64,000 bases of DNA from DASXMT01 sp036521415. GTDB taxonomy: Bacteria; Actinomycetota; Acidimicrobiia; Acidimicrobiales; RAAP-2. The notes below the pieces were generated by a model, which was not told where the DNA came from, searched no databases, and saw nothing but the letters and a program-made list of their open reading frames with translations. Positions 34,509 to 43,243 of this stretch are shown piece by piece (position 1 is the stretch's first letter; every line of letters starts with the position of its first letter). The position numbers and the translations under genes are program-made. The stretch spans positions 10,928-74,927 of the forward strand of contig DATDHU010000066.1 in the NCBI GenBank assembly GCA_036521415.1. The letters run 5' to 3'.

Positions 34509-35405
34509 TCAATACGGCCGGTCACCCACGATGGTGGCCCGCTCCATGACCCGGCGTTGGGGCGCGTAATCGGACACGGCGTAGTGCTGCGTGCACCGGT
34601 TGTCCCAGAAGGCGACGGAGTTGGGCTCCCACCGGAAGCGGCACTGGTACTCGGGCACCCGGGCCTGGGCGCAGAGGTGCGCGAGCAGCGCTGCGCTCTC
34701 GCCGGGGTCGAGCCCGACGACCTCTGTGGTGAACACCTCGTTGACGTACAACAGCTTTCGGCCGGTGCGAGGGTGCGTCCGCACGACGGGGTGCTCGGCC
34801 GGCGGGTACTGCAGCCGCATGTCGGCCAGCTTGGCCGGTTCCATATTGAGCCCGAACGAAGCGGTGAAGTCGTGAACGGCCCGGAGGCCATCGATCCGCC
34901 CCTTCGTCTCGTCGTCCAGGCATGCGTAGGCCATATACATGTCGGCCCACAGGGTGTCGCCTCCGCTCCGGGCCGGTATGACGCAGCGCAGCACCGAGCC
35001 GAGGGACGGCTCGAGCCGCCAGGACACGTCGCTGTGCCAGATGTTCTCGTACCCGCTCTCATCGGGTCCCTTGTCGAACCGCACGACCTCGGGGACCTCG
35101 CCGGCGGGCAGAAATGGGTGCACCTCGAGCTCGCCCCACAAACGGGCGAACTCGCGGTGCTGGCTACCGGTGACGTCCTGGTCCCGGAACCACAGGACCT
35201 TCCATTCGAGCAGGGCCCGGTCGAGCTCGGCGAACAGCTCGTCATCGATCGGCCCCCCGATGCCGACACCGCGGATCTCGGCGCCGATGGTCGGGCCGGC
35301 CGGGAAGACCTCGAAGCGGCGGTACCGGATCGCCGGAACCTCGGGGCTCAACCGGGTCAACGGACGGGACCCGGCCAGCAATCCGGGGCGGATGGCAAAG
35401 GTCAC
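34509..35405 (-). CDS. TauD/TfdA family 2-oxoglutarate/Fe(II) dioxygenase
   Basis: From GTG 35405 (GAGGAG site 6-7 bases before) the product has 298 residues. The iron-binding HxD is in NIWHSDVSW, the distal His in CTQHYAVSDY and the 2-oxoglutarate Arg in QRRVMER. TauD-type enzymes hydroxylate taurine, alkyl sulfates, aryloxy acids or similar molecules. The sequence does not show which. The long upstream frame (to 35513) has no better start. Confidence 0.92.
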   Translation of the reverse strand: MTFAIRPGLLAGSRPLTRLSPEVPAIRYRRFEVFPAGPTIGAEIRGVGIGGPIDDELFAELDRALLEWKVLWFRDQDVTGSQHREFARLWGELEVHPFLPAGEVPEVVRFDKGPDESGYENIWHSDVSWRLEPSLGSVLRCVIPARSGGDTLWADMYMAYACLDDETKGRIDGLRAVHDFTASFGLNMEPAKLADMRLQYPPAEHPVVRTHPRTGRKLLYVNEVFTTEVVGLDPGESAALLAHLCAQARVPEYQCRFRWEPNSVAFWDNRCTQHYAVSDYAPQRRVMERATIVGDRPY

Positions 35406-35680
35406 TGGGGACTCCTCAACGTCGGCCGCTCGGCCCCCATCAGGATCTGCCGGCGTGTCGCATCCCCCCGAGGTGCCATGGGCCAAGACTAGACACTGGC
35501 TCAGCTGTGCCACCGACGGGGCATGCGAGCCCCCGTGGCCGTACCGACGGCTCTTCCGTTATCGTCGGGGACAGTCGGGCATTGCCGGAGCCAAGACCTC
35601 CAGGCGTCCTCTCGGGTGAGCGGACCGAGCGGGCCCAGCCAGCCGTTCCGTAGCACCCGTCAGAACGAGAGGAATGCAGA

Positions 35681-36649
35681 GTGCTCGCTGTCTCCTGTGT
35701 CTCCCAGTCCGAGGACGACCCCCTGTCGGGGCTGGTGGTCGGCGATCAACCGGCGCCCGAGCCGATGGACGGTTGGGTCCGAGTCTCGCTGCGGGCCAGC
35801 GCCCTGAACCACCACGACCTGTGGTCGTTGCGTGGGGTCGGCCTCGCCCCGGAACGCCTTCCCATGATCCTCGGCTGTGACGGCGCCGGCGTCCTCGACG
35901 ACGGCACCCAGGTCGTCGTCCACTCGGTGATCGGTGATCCGGCCGCCGGCGGTGGCGACGAAACCCTCGACCCCAAGCGGACCCTGCTCTCCGAGCTGCA
36001 CCCCGGAACGCTGGCCGAAGAGGTCCTGGTCCCGGCGCGCAACGTCGTGCCCAAACCTGCGGGACTGTCCTTCGAGGAAGCGGCCTGCCTGCCGACGGCC
36101 TGGCTGACCGCCTATCGGATGTTGACCTCCCGGTCGGGGTTGACCGGTCCGGCGACGGTCCTCATCCAGGGAGCCGGCGGGGGTGTGGCCACCGCCGGCA
36201 TCATCGTGGCCAAGGCGCTCGGGCACACCGTGTTCTGCACGTCCCGGGATGCAGGCAAGCGCCGGCGGGCCGAGGAATGCGGCGCCGATGCTGCCTTCGA
36301 GACGGGAGCCCGCCTGCCCAACAAGGTCGACGTCGTGCTGGAGACGGTGGGGCAAGCCACCTGGTCCCATTCCCTTCGGTCCCTGCGGCCCGGTGGACGG
36401 GTGGTGGTGAGCGGCGCCACCAGTGGGGCCAACCCGCCGGCCGACCTCAATCGGGTCTTCTTCTTGCAGCTCGAGGTGGTCGGGTCGACTATGGGAACCC
36501 GCGACGAGCTGGTCGAGCTCCTCTCCCTGCTCGAGGCGACCGGGGCCCGGCCGATCATCCAGGATGTTCGGCCGCTGTCCGACGCGCATGCCGCCCTGCA
36601 GTTGCTGGCGGACGGCGACGGCTTCGGGAAGTTCGTGCTCACGCCCTGA
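35681..36649 (+). CDS. Zinc-free medium-chain dehydrogenase/quinone oxidoreductase-like protein
   Basis: The 322-residue MDR protein has SALNHHDLWSLRGVG and ILGCDGAGVL at the catalytic face and the nucleotide-binding IQGAGGGVATAGIIVAKALG. The structural-zinc cysteines are missing, so it belongs to the quinone oxidoreductase/enoyl reductase side of MDR and probably uses NADPH. The GTG start at 35681 follows GAGAGGAA. It is convergent with the pirin gene, 27 bases apart. Confidence 0.9.
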   Translation: MLAVSCVSQSEDDPLSGLVVGDQPAPEPMDGWVRVSLRASALNHHDLWSLRGVGLAPERLPMILGCDGAGVLDDGTQVVVHSVIGDPAAGGGDETLDPKRTLLSELHPGTLAEEVLVPARNVVPKPAGLSFEEAACLPTAWLTAYRMLTSRSGLTGPATVLIQGAGGGVATAGIIVAKALGHTVFCTSRDAGKRRRAEECGADAAFETGARLPNKVDVVLETVGQATWSHSLRSLRPGGRVVVSGATSGANPPADLNRVFFLQLEVVGSTMGTRDELVELLSLLEATGARPIIQDVRPLSDAHAALQLLADGDGFGKFVLTP

Positions 36650-36676
36650 GGTCTCGGGTCACCGAACCCGGGCTGG

Positions 36677-37687
36677 TCAGATCCCGGTGTGGTCAGCCCG
36701 GACCGGGTTGGGGTCCACCACGTGGGGCATCAGCGCGTTCGCGGGGATGGTCCCCAGCCGGCCGGCCTGGAAGTCCTCCATGGCCCGGGCGATCTCAGCC
36801 CTGGTGTTCATGACGAACGGGCCGAAGTGCTCCACCGGCTCGCCGATGGGCTGGCCCCCGAGCACGAGAATCTCGAGGTCGGGGCCGTCACCTCCCCGAC
36901 CATCGTCGGCCCGGACGCCGATCCAGTCGCCGGCGCCGAACGAGGCCAACTGGCCGACGTGTACCGGCTGGCCGGCCGGGCCGGCCCGGCCCGATCCGGC
37001 CAGGACATAGACGAGGGCGTTGAAGGCCGGGTCCCAGGGGAGTTGCAACTGCGCGCCGGGCGAGACGGTGGCGTGCACGAGCGCCATGGGCGTGTGCGTC
37101 GATCCCGGACCGGCGTGGCCGCCCACCTCGCCGGCGATCACCCGCACGAGGGCTCCTCCGTCCGGCGACGAGAGCAGGGTCACGTCGCCGGCCTCGAGGC
37201 CCTGGTAGGCCGGTGGGATCATCTTGTCCTTGGCCGGGAGGTTCACCCAGAGTTGGATGCCGTGGAACAGGCCGCCCGAGATGACCAGGTCCTCGGGAGG
37301 CGTCTCGATGTGAAGGATGCCCCCTCCGGCGGTCATCCACTGTGTCGCCCCGTTGGTGATGAGGCCGCCTCCGCCGTGCGAGTCCTGGTGGGCGAAGGTC
37401 CCGTCGATCATGTAGGTGACGGTCTCGAACCCACGGTGGGGGTGCCACGGGGTTCCCTTGGGCTCACCGGGCGCGTAGTCGACTTCGCCCATCTGGTCCA
37501 TGTGCACGAACGGGTCCAGATCGGAAAGGCTCATCCCGGCGAATGCCCGCCGCACCGGGAACCCCTCTCCTTCGAGGCCGCTCGGCGCCGTGGTCACCGA
37601 GGCGACGGCTCGCTCGGTGGTGGCGGCGGGGTCGGGCGGGGGGATTCGGGCCAGGGTGGACAGATCGTCCACGGTCACAGCCGGCAT
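36677..37687 (-). CDS. Pirin family protein
   Basis: A 336-residue bicupin with the pirin metal-site motif HPHRGFETVTYMIDG, followed by DSHGGGGLITNGATQWMTAG and GILHIETP. Bacterial pirins bind Fe and some cleave quercetin or modulate pyruvate dehydrogenase; role here unknown. The N-terminal extension of about 45 residues before VRRAFAGM is longer than usual. ATG 37687 has a GGAGG site 4-5 bases upstream. Confidence 0.94.
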   Translation of the reverse strand: MPAVTVDDLSTLARIPPPDPAATTERAVASVTTAPSGLEGEGFPVRRAFAGMSLSDLDPFVHMDQMGEVDYAPGEPKGTPWHPHRGFETVTYMIDGTFAHQDSHGGGGLITNGATQWMTAGGGILHIETPPEDLVISGGLFHGIQLWVNLPAKDKMIPPAYQGLEAGDVTLLSSPDGGALVRVIAGEVGGHAGPGSTHTPMALVHATVSPGAQLQLPWDPAFNALVYVLAGSGRAGPAGQPVHVGQLASFGAGDWIGVRADDGRGGDGPDLEILVLGGQPIGEPVEHFGPFVMNTRAEIARAMEDFQAGRLGTIPANALMPHVVDPNPVRADHTGI

Positions 37688-37796
37688 CGGGCCTCCATTC
37701 GCTGACTACCTGTTCCTAGGGCTTGCTCCTACCGTCGACCTGCTCGACCACCAGTGCTTCGACCATCAGGGCCGGTCGGGCGAAGGCAACCGCTGG

Positions 37797-38132
37797 TCAC
37801 GGTTCCTGTGCCTCCTCCACGGTGAGCTCTGCGGTCGGATCCGCTTCGAGGCGGTCGTCGGGTATCGGGAGGCCGCTTCGAATGGAGAGCCCGAAGGTCC
37901 CGTCGTCGAGCCGTTGCTCGGCCCGCCCGATGGCGGTCAGCCTGTCCCGGAAGCTGGCGGCCACGGCGTCGTCGCCCTGCTCGGCGACCAACGGCTCAGA
38001 GGGATCGCTCATGTCGCCCGACTGATCGGCGGCGATGCGGTCGTTTCGCGCCGCGGCGCTGGTTTCGGCCAGCAGGCCCTCCACCCGGGACCGTTCCGCC
38101 TTCAGCAGTGCACGGGCGCTGTCTTCATTCAC
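37797..38132 (-). CDS. DksA/TraR-family protein lacking all zinc-finger cysteines
   Basis: From GTG 38132 (GGGAG five bases before) the protein has 111 residues; GTG 38168 would add 12. It begins with the coiled-coil arm typical of the family (SARALLKAERSRVEGLLAE, then RLTAIGRAEQRLDDGTFG). The C4 region keeps the frame GTFG-x(5)-G-x-PI-x(3)-RLEA-x-P-x-A but the four cysteine positions are Ser 83, Ser 86, Thr 104 and Glu 107. It therefore cannot bind zinc in the usual way. Cys-less DksA proteins exist elsewhere and can still act on RNA polymerase. It lies 78 bases after the encapsulin-linked small gene. Confidence 0.83.
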   Translation of the reverse strand: MNEDSARALLKAERSRVEGLLAETSAAARNDRIAADQSGDMSDPSEPLVAEQGDDAVAASFRDRLTAIGRAEQRLDDGTFGLSIRSGLPIPDDRLEADPTAELTVEEAQEP

Positions 38133-38210
38133 ACGCTCTCCCAACTCGATGAGACACGGATCATCCACTCCGACCTTAGGGCAGCAGGGTCGCTGGGCAT
38201 GCGGTACCGG

Positions 38211-38402
38211 CTAATGGCCGTCGTCTCCCGCCCACGATGCCGGCGGGTCACTGGCTGGGAACGACTCCTTGTCGGCCTCCTCCACTGTGTCGGCCGCCGC
38301 TGTGTCGGCCGCCCTTGTGTCGGCCGCCCTTGTGTCGGCCGCCGCTGTGTCGGCAGGGTCATCCGAGGGGGCTTCCTCCCGCTCGTCGGGGTCGTCCGGC
38401 AT
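38211..38402 (-). CDS. Small acidic repeat protein with SFPASDPP motif, third gene of the encapsulin operon
   Basis: A 63-residue gene starting ATG 38402, only two bases after the encapsulin stop (TGAGGATG), which indicates translational coupling. Residues 17-41 are five copies of a five-residue unit of the form ADT(A/R/V)(A/E). The C-terminal part ADKESFPASDPPASW carries a motif that I recall from many small bacterial proteins of unknown function. The protein is acidic, has no membrane segment and is probably mostly disordered. A role with the nanocompartment is suggested by position alone. Confidence 0.75.
   Translation of the reverse strand: MPDDPDEREEAPSDDPADTAAADTRAADTRAADTAAADTVEEADKESFPASDPPASWAGDDGH
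38286..38360 (-). repeat. Five 15-bp tandem repeats coding for ADTxA units
   Basis: Five nearly identical units begin at 38286, 38301, 38316, 38331 and 38346 (plus-strand core TGTGTCGGCCGCC; the last is shortened in match to TGTGTCGGC). The period is a multiple of three, so repeat number can change without breaking the small protein. Confidence 0.9.
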
Positions 38403-38404
38403 CC

Positions 38405-39208
38405 TCAGGCGCTCAGCACGACCGCCGCGTCGGGAGAGGCCACACGGAAGCTGAAGCTCTCCCCCAGGTAGAGGTGCACGTTGTCGGCATCGTGATGGTC
38501 GTAGCCGATGGAAAGGTCCTGACCCGAGTCGAACAGGAAGTCTCCCCCCCGCATGGAGACGACCACCGCTCCCCGCACCCCGGGGGACCAGACAATGGGG
38601 CCACCGAGGATCTGGTGGAGGTGATCGAAGACGACCAGCCCACCGTGTTCGGTCGTCTCCACCACGCCGGTGTAGCCGTCGGGGCCGAGGGCCAGGCCGT
38701 AGGGGCCGCCGATGCCGACCGACAGGAGGGTCTCGACCGCCCGGGCCACGACGCCGGGATAGTTGGCAAAGTCGGCGCCGAGCGAGATAGGAGCATGAGA
38801 CGACGCTTCGGTCATACCCACGATCCCGGCCTCGCCCCAACCGTGGACGACGGCGATGTTCTCGGCCATGGCTATCTGACGGGCCGCCTCGTCCAGGCCG
38901 GCGAAATCGATGTCCTCGGCGCCCCGGTCGGCGTCGAGCAGGTCCTCCCGGGAGACCGTGAAGTCGGCTCGCAACTCCACCAGGGCCAGCACCTGACGCT
39001 GGCGGGCGACCAGCCCCTGGGCCGGGGTCCCGGCGATGGGCTTGGTCCGGCCCAGGTTGGTCGACGAGTGCTGCCAACCCAGCGGACCGGAGAAATCGAC
39101 CAGCTTGCGTGCGGCCAGGGCGGGAACGAGTCGTTGCCGACCCTCCTCGTCGATCTGGTCCCACCCGCTCTCGGTGATGGGGGCATGGGGGCGAAGGAGA
39201 TGGTTCAC
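38405..39208 (-). CDS. Family 1 encapsulin shell protein
   Basis: The 267-residue product is an encapsulin (linocin-M18/HK97 fold): HAPITESGWDQIDEEGRQRL, ARKLVDFSGPLGWQHSSTNLG, then GPYGLALGPDGYTGVVETTE and the C-terminal FRVASPDAAVVLS. It assembles into an icosahedral protein compartment in the cytoplasm. The GTG at 39208 overlaps the cargo gene's stop as GTGA. Length and motifs match EncFtn-associated shells, so iron storage and protection from Fe(II)/peroxide is the expected function. Confidence 0.97.
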   Translation of the reverse strand: MNHLLRPHAPITESGWDQIDEEGRQRLVPALAARKLVDFSGPLGWQHSSTNLGRTKPIAGTPAQGLVARQRQVLALVELRADFTVSREDLLDADRGAEDIDFAGLDEAARQIAMAENIAVVHGWGEAGIVGMTEASSHAPISLGADFANYPGVVARAVETLLSVGIGGPYGLALGPDGYTGVVETTEHGGLVVFDHLHQILGGPIVWSPGVRGAVVVSMRGGDFLFDSGQDLSIGYDHHDADNVHLYLGESFSFRVASPDAAVVLSA

Positions 39209-39576
39209 AGCGACCCGCCCTTCAGGCTGCCGATGGACAACGAGCCGTCGGCCTCACCGTCGCCCGCGCCCGCCTCGGCCTCGGCCTCCACCTCGGTGAC
39301 CGGCTCGGTGGTGAAGAGGTACGTCCGCAAGTGCTGGTCCAATGCGGGGTCGCTCCGTCGCAACCACTCGAGCGTCATGGCCGCATGCTCTTTCTCCTCG
39401 TCCCGATTGTGGGCCAGCACCGCGGCCAACTCGCCGTCGGCAGTGGCATTGACCCGTTGGTCGTACCAGTCGATGGCCTCGAGCTCCTCTTGCAGGGAGG
39501 TGATGGCCCGGTGACGATCGATGGTCTGGGGCGACAGTTGGTCGGCGGGCTCATGCAGTCCGGCGCTCTGTGCCAT
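39205..39576 (-). CDS. Encapsulated ferritin-like protein (EncFtn) cargo
   Basis: A 123-residue half-ferritin. Iron ligands match the EncFtn ferroxidase site: Glu 30, 31 and 33 in LQEELEAIDWYDQR, Tyr 38, and Glu 61 with His 64 in HNRDEEKEHAAM. EncFtn forms a decameric ring whose ferroxidase site is built between two chains, and it delivers oxidised iron to the encapsulin interior. An acidic Glu/Ala/Gly linker leads to the C-terminal targeting peptide. ATG 39576 has AAGGAG 9 bases before it. First gene of the operon, divergent from the aldo/keto reductase. Confidence 0.97.
   Translation of the reverse strand: MAQSAGLHEPADQLSPQTIDRHRAITSLQEELEAIDWYDQRVNATADGELAAVLAHNRDEEKEHAAMTLEWLRRSDPALDQHLRTYLFTTEPVTEVEAEAEAGAGDGEADGSLSIGSLKGGSL
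39208..39249 (-). other. Encapsulin cargo-loading peptide of EncFtn
   Basis: The last 14 residues, DGSLSIGSLKGGSL, contain SIGSLK, which fits the (L/I)x(V/I)GSL(R/K) docking peptide that binds the inner wall of family 1 encapsulins. It follows a flexible acidic linker, as in known EncFtn cargo. Confidence 0.92.
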
Positions 39577-39689
39577 TGGTCACGTCTCCTTGGATGTGTG
39601 GTCTGCCTCCTGGCACCGTCACCGTACCAGGAGCCCTCGGACAACGATCCTCCCGGCAGCGACGCCCGGGACCAAGATATGGTCCACCG

Positions 39690-40661
39690 ATGGACTACAC
39701 ACAGCTCGGCCGGACCGGCCTCCGCGTGAGTCGGCTCTGTCTCGGAACCATGAATTTCGGACCGGAGACAGAGGAACCCGACGCGCTCGCCATCATGGAC
39801 CGGGCCCACGATCTGGGGATCAACTTCTTCGACTCGGCCAACGTCTACGGCCGGACCAAGGGCCGAGGGGCGACCGAGCAGATCGTCGGCCGGTGGCTCA
39901 GCCAGGGGGATGGCCGGCGGGAGCGGACGGTGCTCGCCACCAAGTTGTACGGCGACATGCAGGAGTGGCCGAACGAGGGCCGCCTGTCCGCCCTCAACAT
40001 CCGGCGCGCCTGCGACGCCTCGCTCCGACGCCTCCAGACCGACTACATCGACCTCTACCAGATGCACCACATCGATCGGTCGACCTCGTGGGACGAGATC
40101 TGGGAGGCCATGGAGGTCCTGCGCTACCAGGGCAAGATCCTCTACGTGGGCTCGTCGAACTTTGCCGGCTGGCACCTGGCCAAGGCGCAAGAGGCGGCAG
40201 CCCGGCGGAACCTCCTCGGTCTGGTGAGCGAGCAGTCCATCTACAATCTGTTGGCACGGGAGATCGAGTTGGAGGTCGTACCCGCCGCGGTCGACTACGG
40301 ACTGGGCATCATCCCGTGGTCCCCCCTGCAAGGCGGCCTGCTCGGTGGCGTCGTGGGCAAGGAGCGCGAGGGGAGCCGACGCAGCACCGAACGGTCGCAG
40401 AAGGCCGTCGACGCCCGCCGACCCCAGCTGGAGAAATACGAGGCGTACTGCGACGAGCTCGGCGAGGAGCCGGCCACCGTGGCGCTGGCCTGGCTGCTGT
40501 CCCGGCCCGGCGTCACCGGGCCCATCGTCGGCCCCCGGACGATGGGCCACCTGGAGGGCGCTACGCGCGCCCTCGATGTGACCTTGAGCACCGAGACGCT
40601 CGATCGGCTGGACGCCATCTTCCCTGGGCACCGGGCCGCACCCGAGGACTACGCCTGGTGA
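39690..40661 (+). CDS. Aldo/keto reductase
   Basis: The 323-residue (alpha/beta)8 reductase has the catalytic tetrad in NFFDSANVYG (Asp, Tyr), VLATKLYG (Lys) and LYQMHHID (His), and the start MDYTQLGRTGLRVSRLCLG. The C-terminal PIVGPRTMGHLEGATRAL binds the NADPH phosphate. It reduces aldehydes or ketones; the substrate is unknown. ATG 39690 is used. Its stop is 18 bases before an SDR gene, so the pair is probably an operon. Confidence 0.94.
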   Translation: MDYTQLGRTGLRVSRLCLGTMNFGPETEEPDALAIMDRAHDLGINFFDSANVYGRTKGRGATEQIVGRWLSQGDGRRERTVLATKLYGDMQEWPNEGRLSALNIRRACDASLRRLQTDYIDLYQMHHIDRSTSWDEIWEAMEVLRYQGKILYVGSSNFAGWHLAKAQEAAARRNLLGLVSEQSIYNLLAREIELEVVPAAVDYGLGIIPWSPLQGGLLGGVVGKEREGSRRSTERSQKAVDARRPQLEKYEAYCDELGEEPATVALAWLLSRPGVTGPIVGPRTMGHLEGATRALDVTLSTETLDRLDAIFPGHRAAPEDYAW

Positions 40662-40679
40662 GGAGGGAAACCGCGGCGT

Positions 40680-41438
40680 ATGGCTGTCTATGACGTTGCC
40701 GGCAAAGTGGCGGTGGTGAGCGGGGGCGGATCCGGCATCGGGGCCGCGTGTGCACTGACCCTGGCCCGCAGCGGGGCGAAGGTGGCAGTGGCCGACGTGC
40801 AGATCGACGCGGCCCGTGCGGTCGTCTCGGCCATCGGCGACGCCGGTGGGGACGCGCACGCCCTCGAGGCCGACGTGGCCGACCCGACGTCGGTGGTCAA
40901 CATGGTGCAGGCCACCATCGAGCGATTCGGCGCCCTCGACGTCGGCGTGAACAATGCCGGGATCGGGGGTGACCACGCCCTGACCGGGGACTATCCCCTG
41001 GACAGCTGGCGCTCGGTGATGTCGGTCAACCTGGACGGTGTCTTCTACTGCACCCGAGCCGAGATCGGCGCCATGCGGGCCAACGGCGGCGGGTCGATCG
41101 TCAACATGGCGTCGGTCCTCGGAGCGGTGGGCTGGCCCGAGTCGGTGGCCTACGTGGCGGCCAAGCACGGCGTGGTCGGGCTGACCAAGAGCGCGGCCAT
41201 CGAGCACGCCGCGGACGGGATCCGAGTCAACGCGGTGGGACCGGGGTTCATCAATACCCCGCTCATCGCCCGGGACCTCGATGAGGGCTCCATCGCCCTG
41301 CTCGCCGACCTCCATCCCCAAGGACGGATCGGTGAAGCCCAGGAGGTCGCCGAGCTGGTGGCCTGGCTGGCCAGCGACGCCGCCTCGTTCGCCACCGGGA
41401 CCTACTACGCCATCGACGGCGGCTACCTGGCCCGCTGA
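40680..41438 (+). CDS. Short-chain dehydrogenase/reductase
   Basis: A 252-residue classical SDR with cofactor motif SGGGSGIGAAC, NNAG, catalytic Ser in NMASVLG and YVAAKHG (Tyr-x3-Lys), and the C-terminal ATGTYYAIDGGYLAR. The Asp in VAVADVQID after the second strand suggests NAD rather than NADP. Substrate unknown; co-transcription with the aldo/keto reductase suggests a shared carbonyl or alcohol pathway. A GAGGAGGG site precedes ATG 40680. Confidence 0.94.
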   Translation: MAVYDVAGKVAVVSGGGSGIGAACALTLARSGAKVAVADVQIDAARAVVSAIGDAGGDAHALEADVADPTSVVNMVQATIERFGALDVGVNNAGIGGDHALTGDYPLDSWRSVMSVNLDGVFYCTRAEIGAMRANGGGSIVNMASVLGAVGWPESVAYVAAKHGVVGLTKSAAIEHAADGIRVNAVGPGFINTPLIARDLDEGSIALLADLHPQGRIGEAQEVAELVAWLASDAASFATGTYYAIDGGYLAR

Positions 41439-41450
41439 GCGCGGCGGGGG

Positions 41451-43130
<1,680 letters not shown>

Positions 43131-43243
43131 ACCGACCAGTGTGCCGCGGACGGGCCGGGGGCGGTGACGTTGCCGTTCGATGCCGTCGGCCCCGGCCGTA
43201 TGCTCCAGGTCTCACGACGTCTTTGTCCGGGAGGAGCGAGCTC

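Noticed and set aside
38286..38360. CRISPR-like repeat
   Set aside because: The units are 15 bases, directly adjacent without spacers, and in frame in a protein gene, so it is a coding microrepeat.
38403..39164. Upstream extension of the small repeat protein frame
   Set aside because: It runs out of frame through encapsulin; the ATG at 38402, two bases after the encapsulin stop, is the sensible start.
39375..41321. Open frame of 648 codons on the minus strand
   Set aside because: Most of it is antisense to the aldo/keto reductase and SDR genes, and its end overlaps EncFtn in another frame; no family features.
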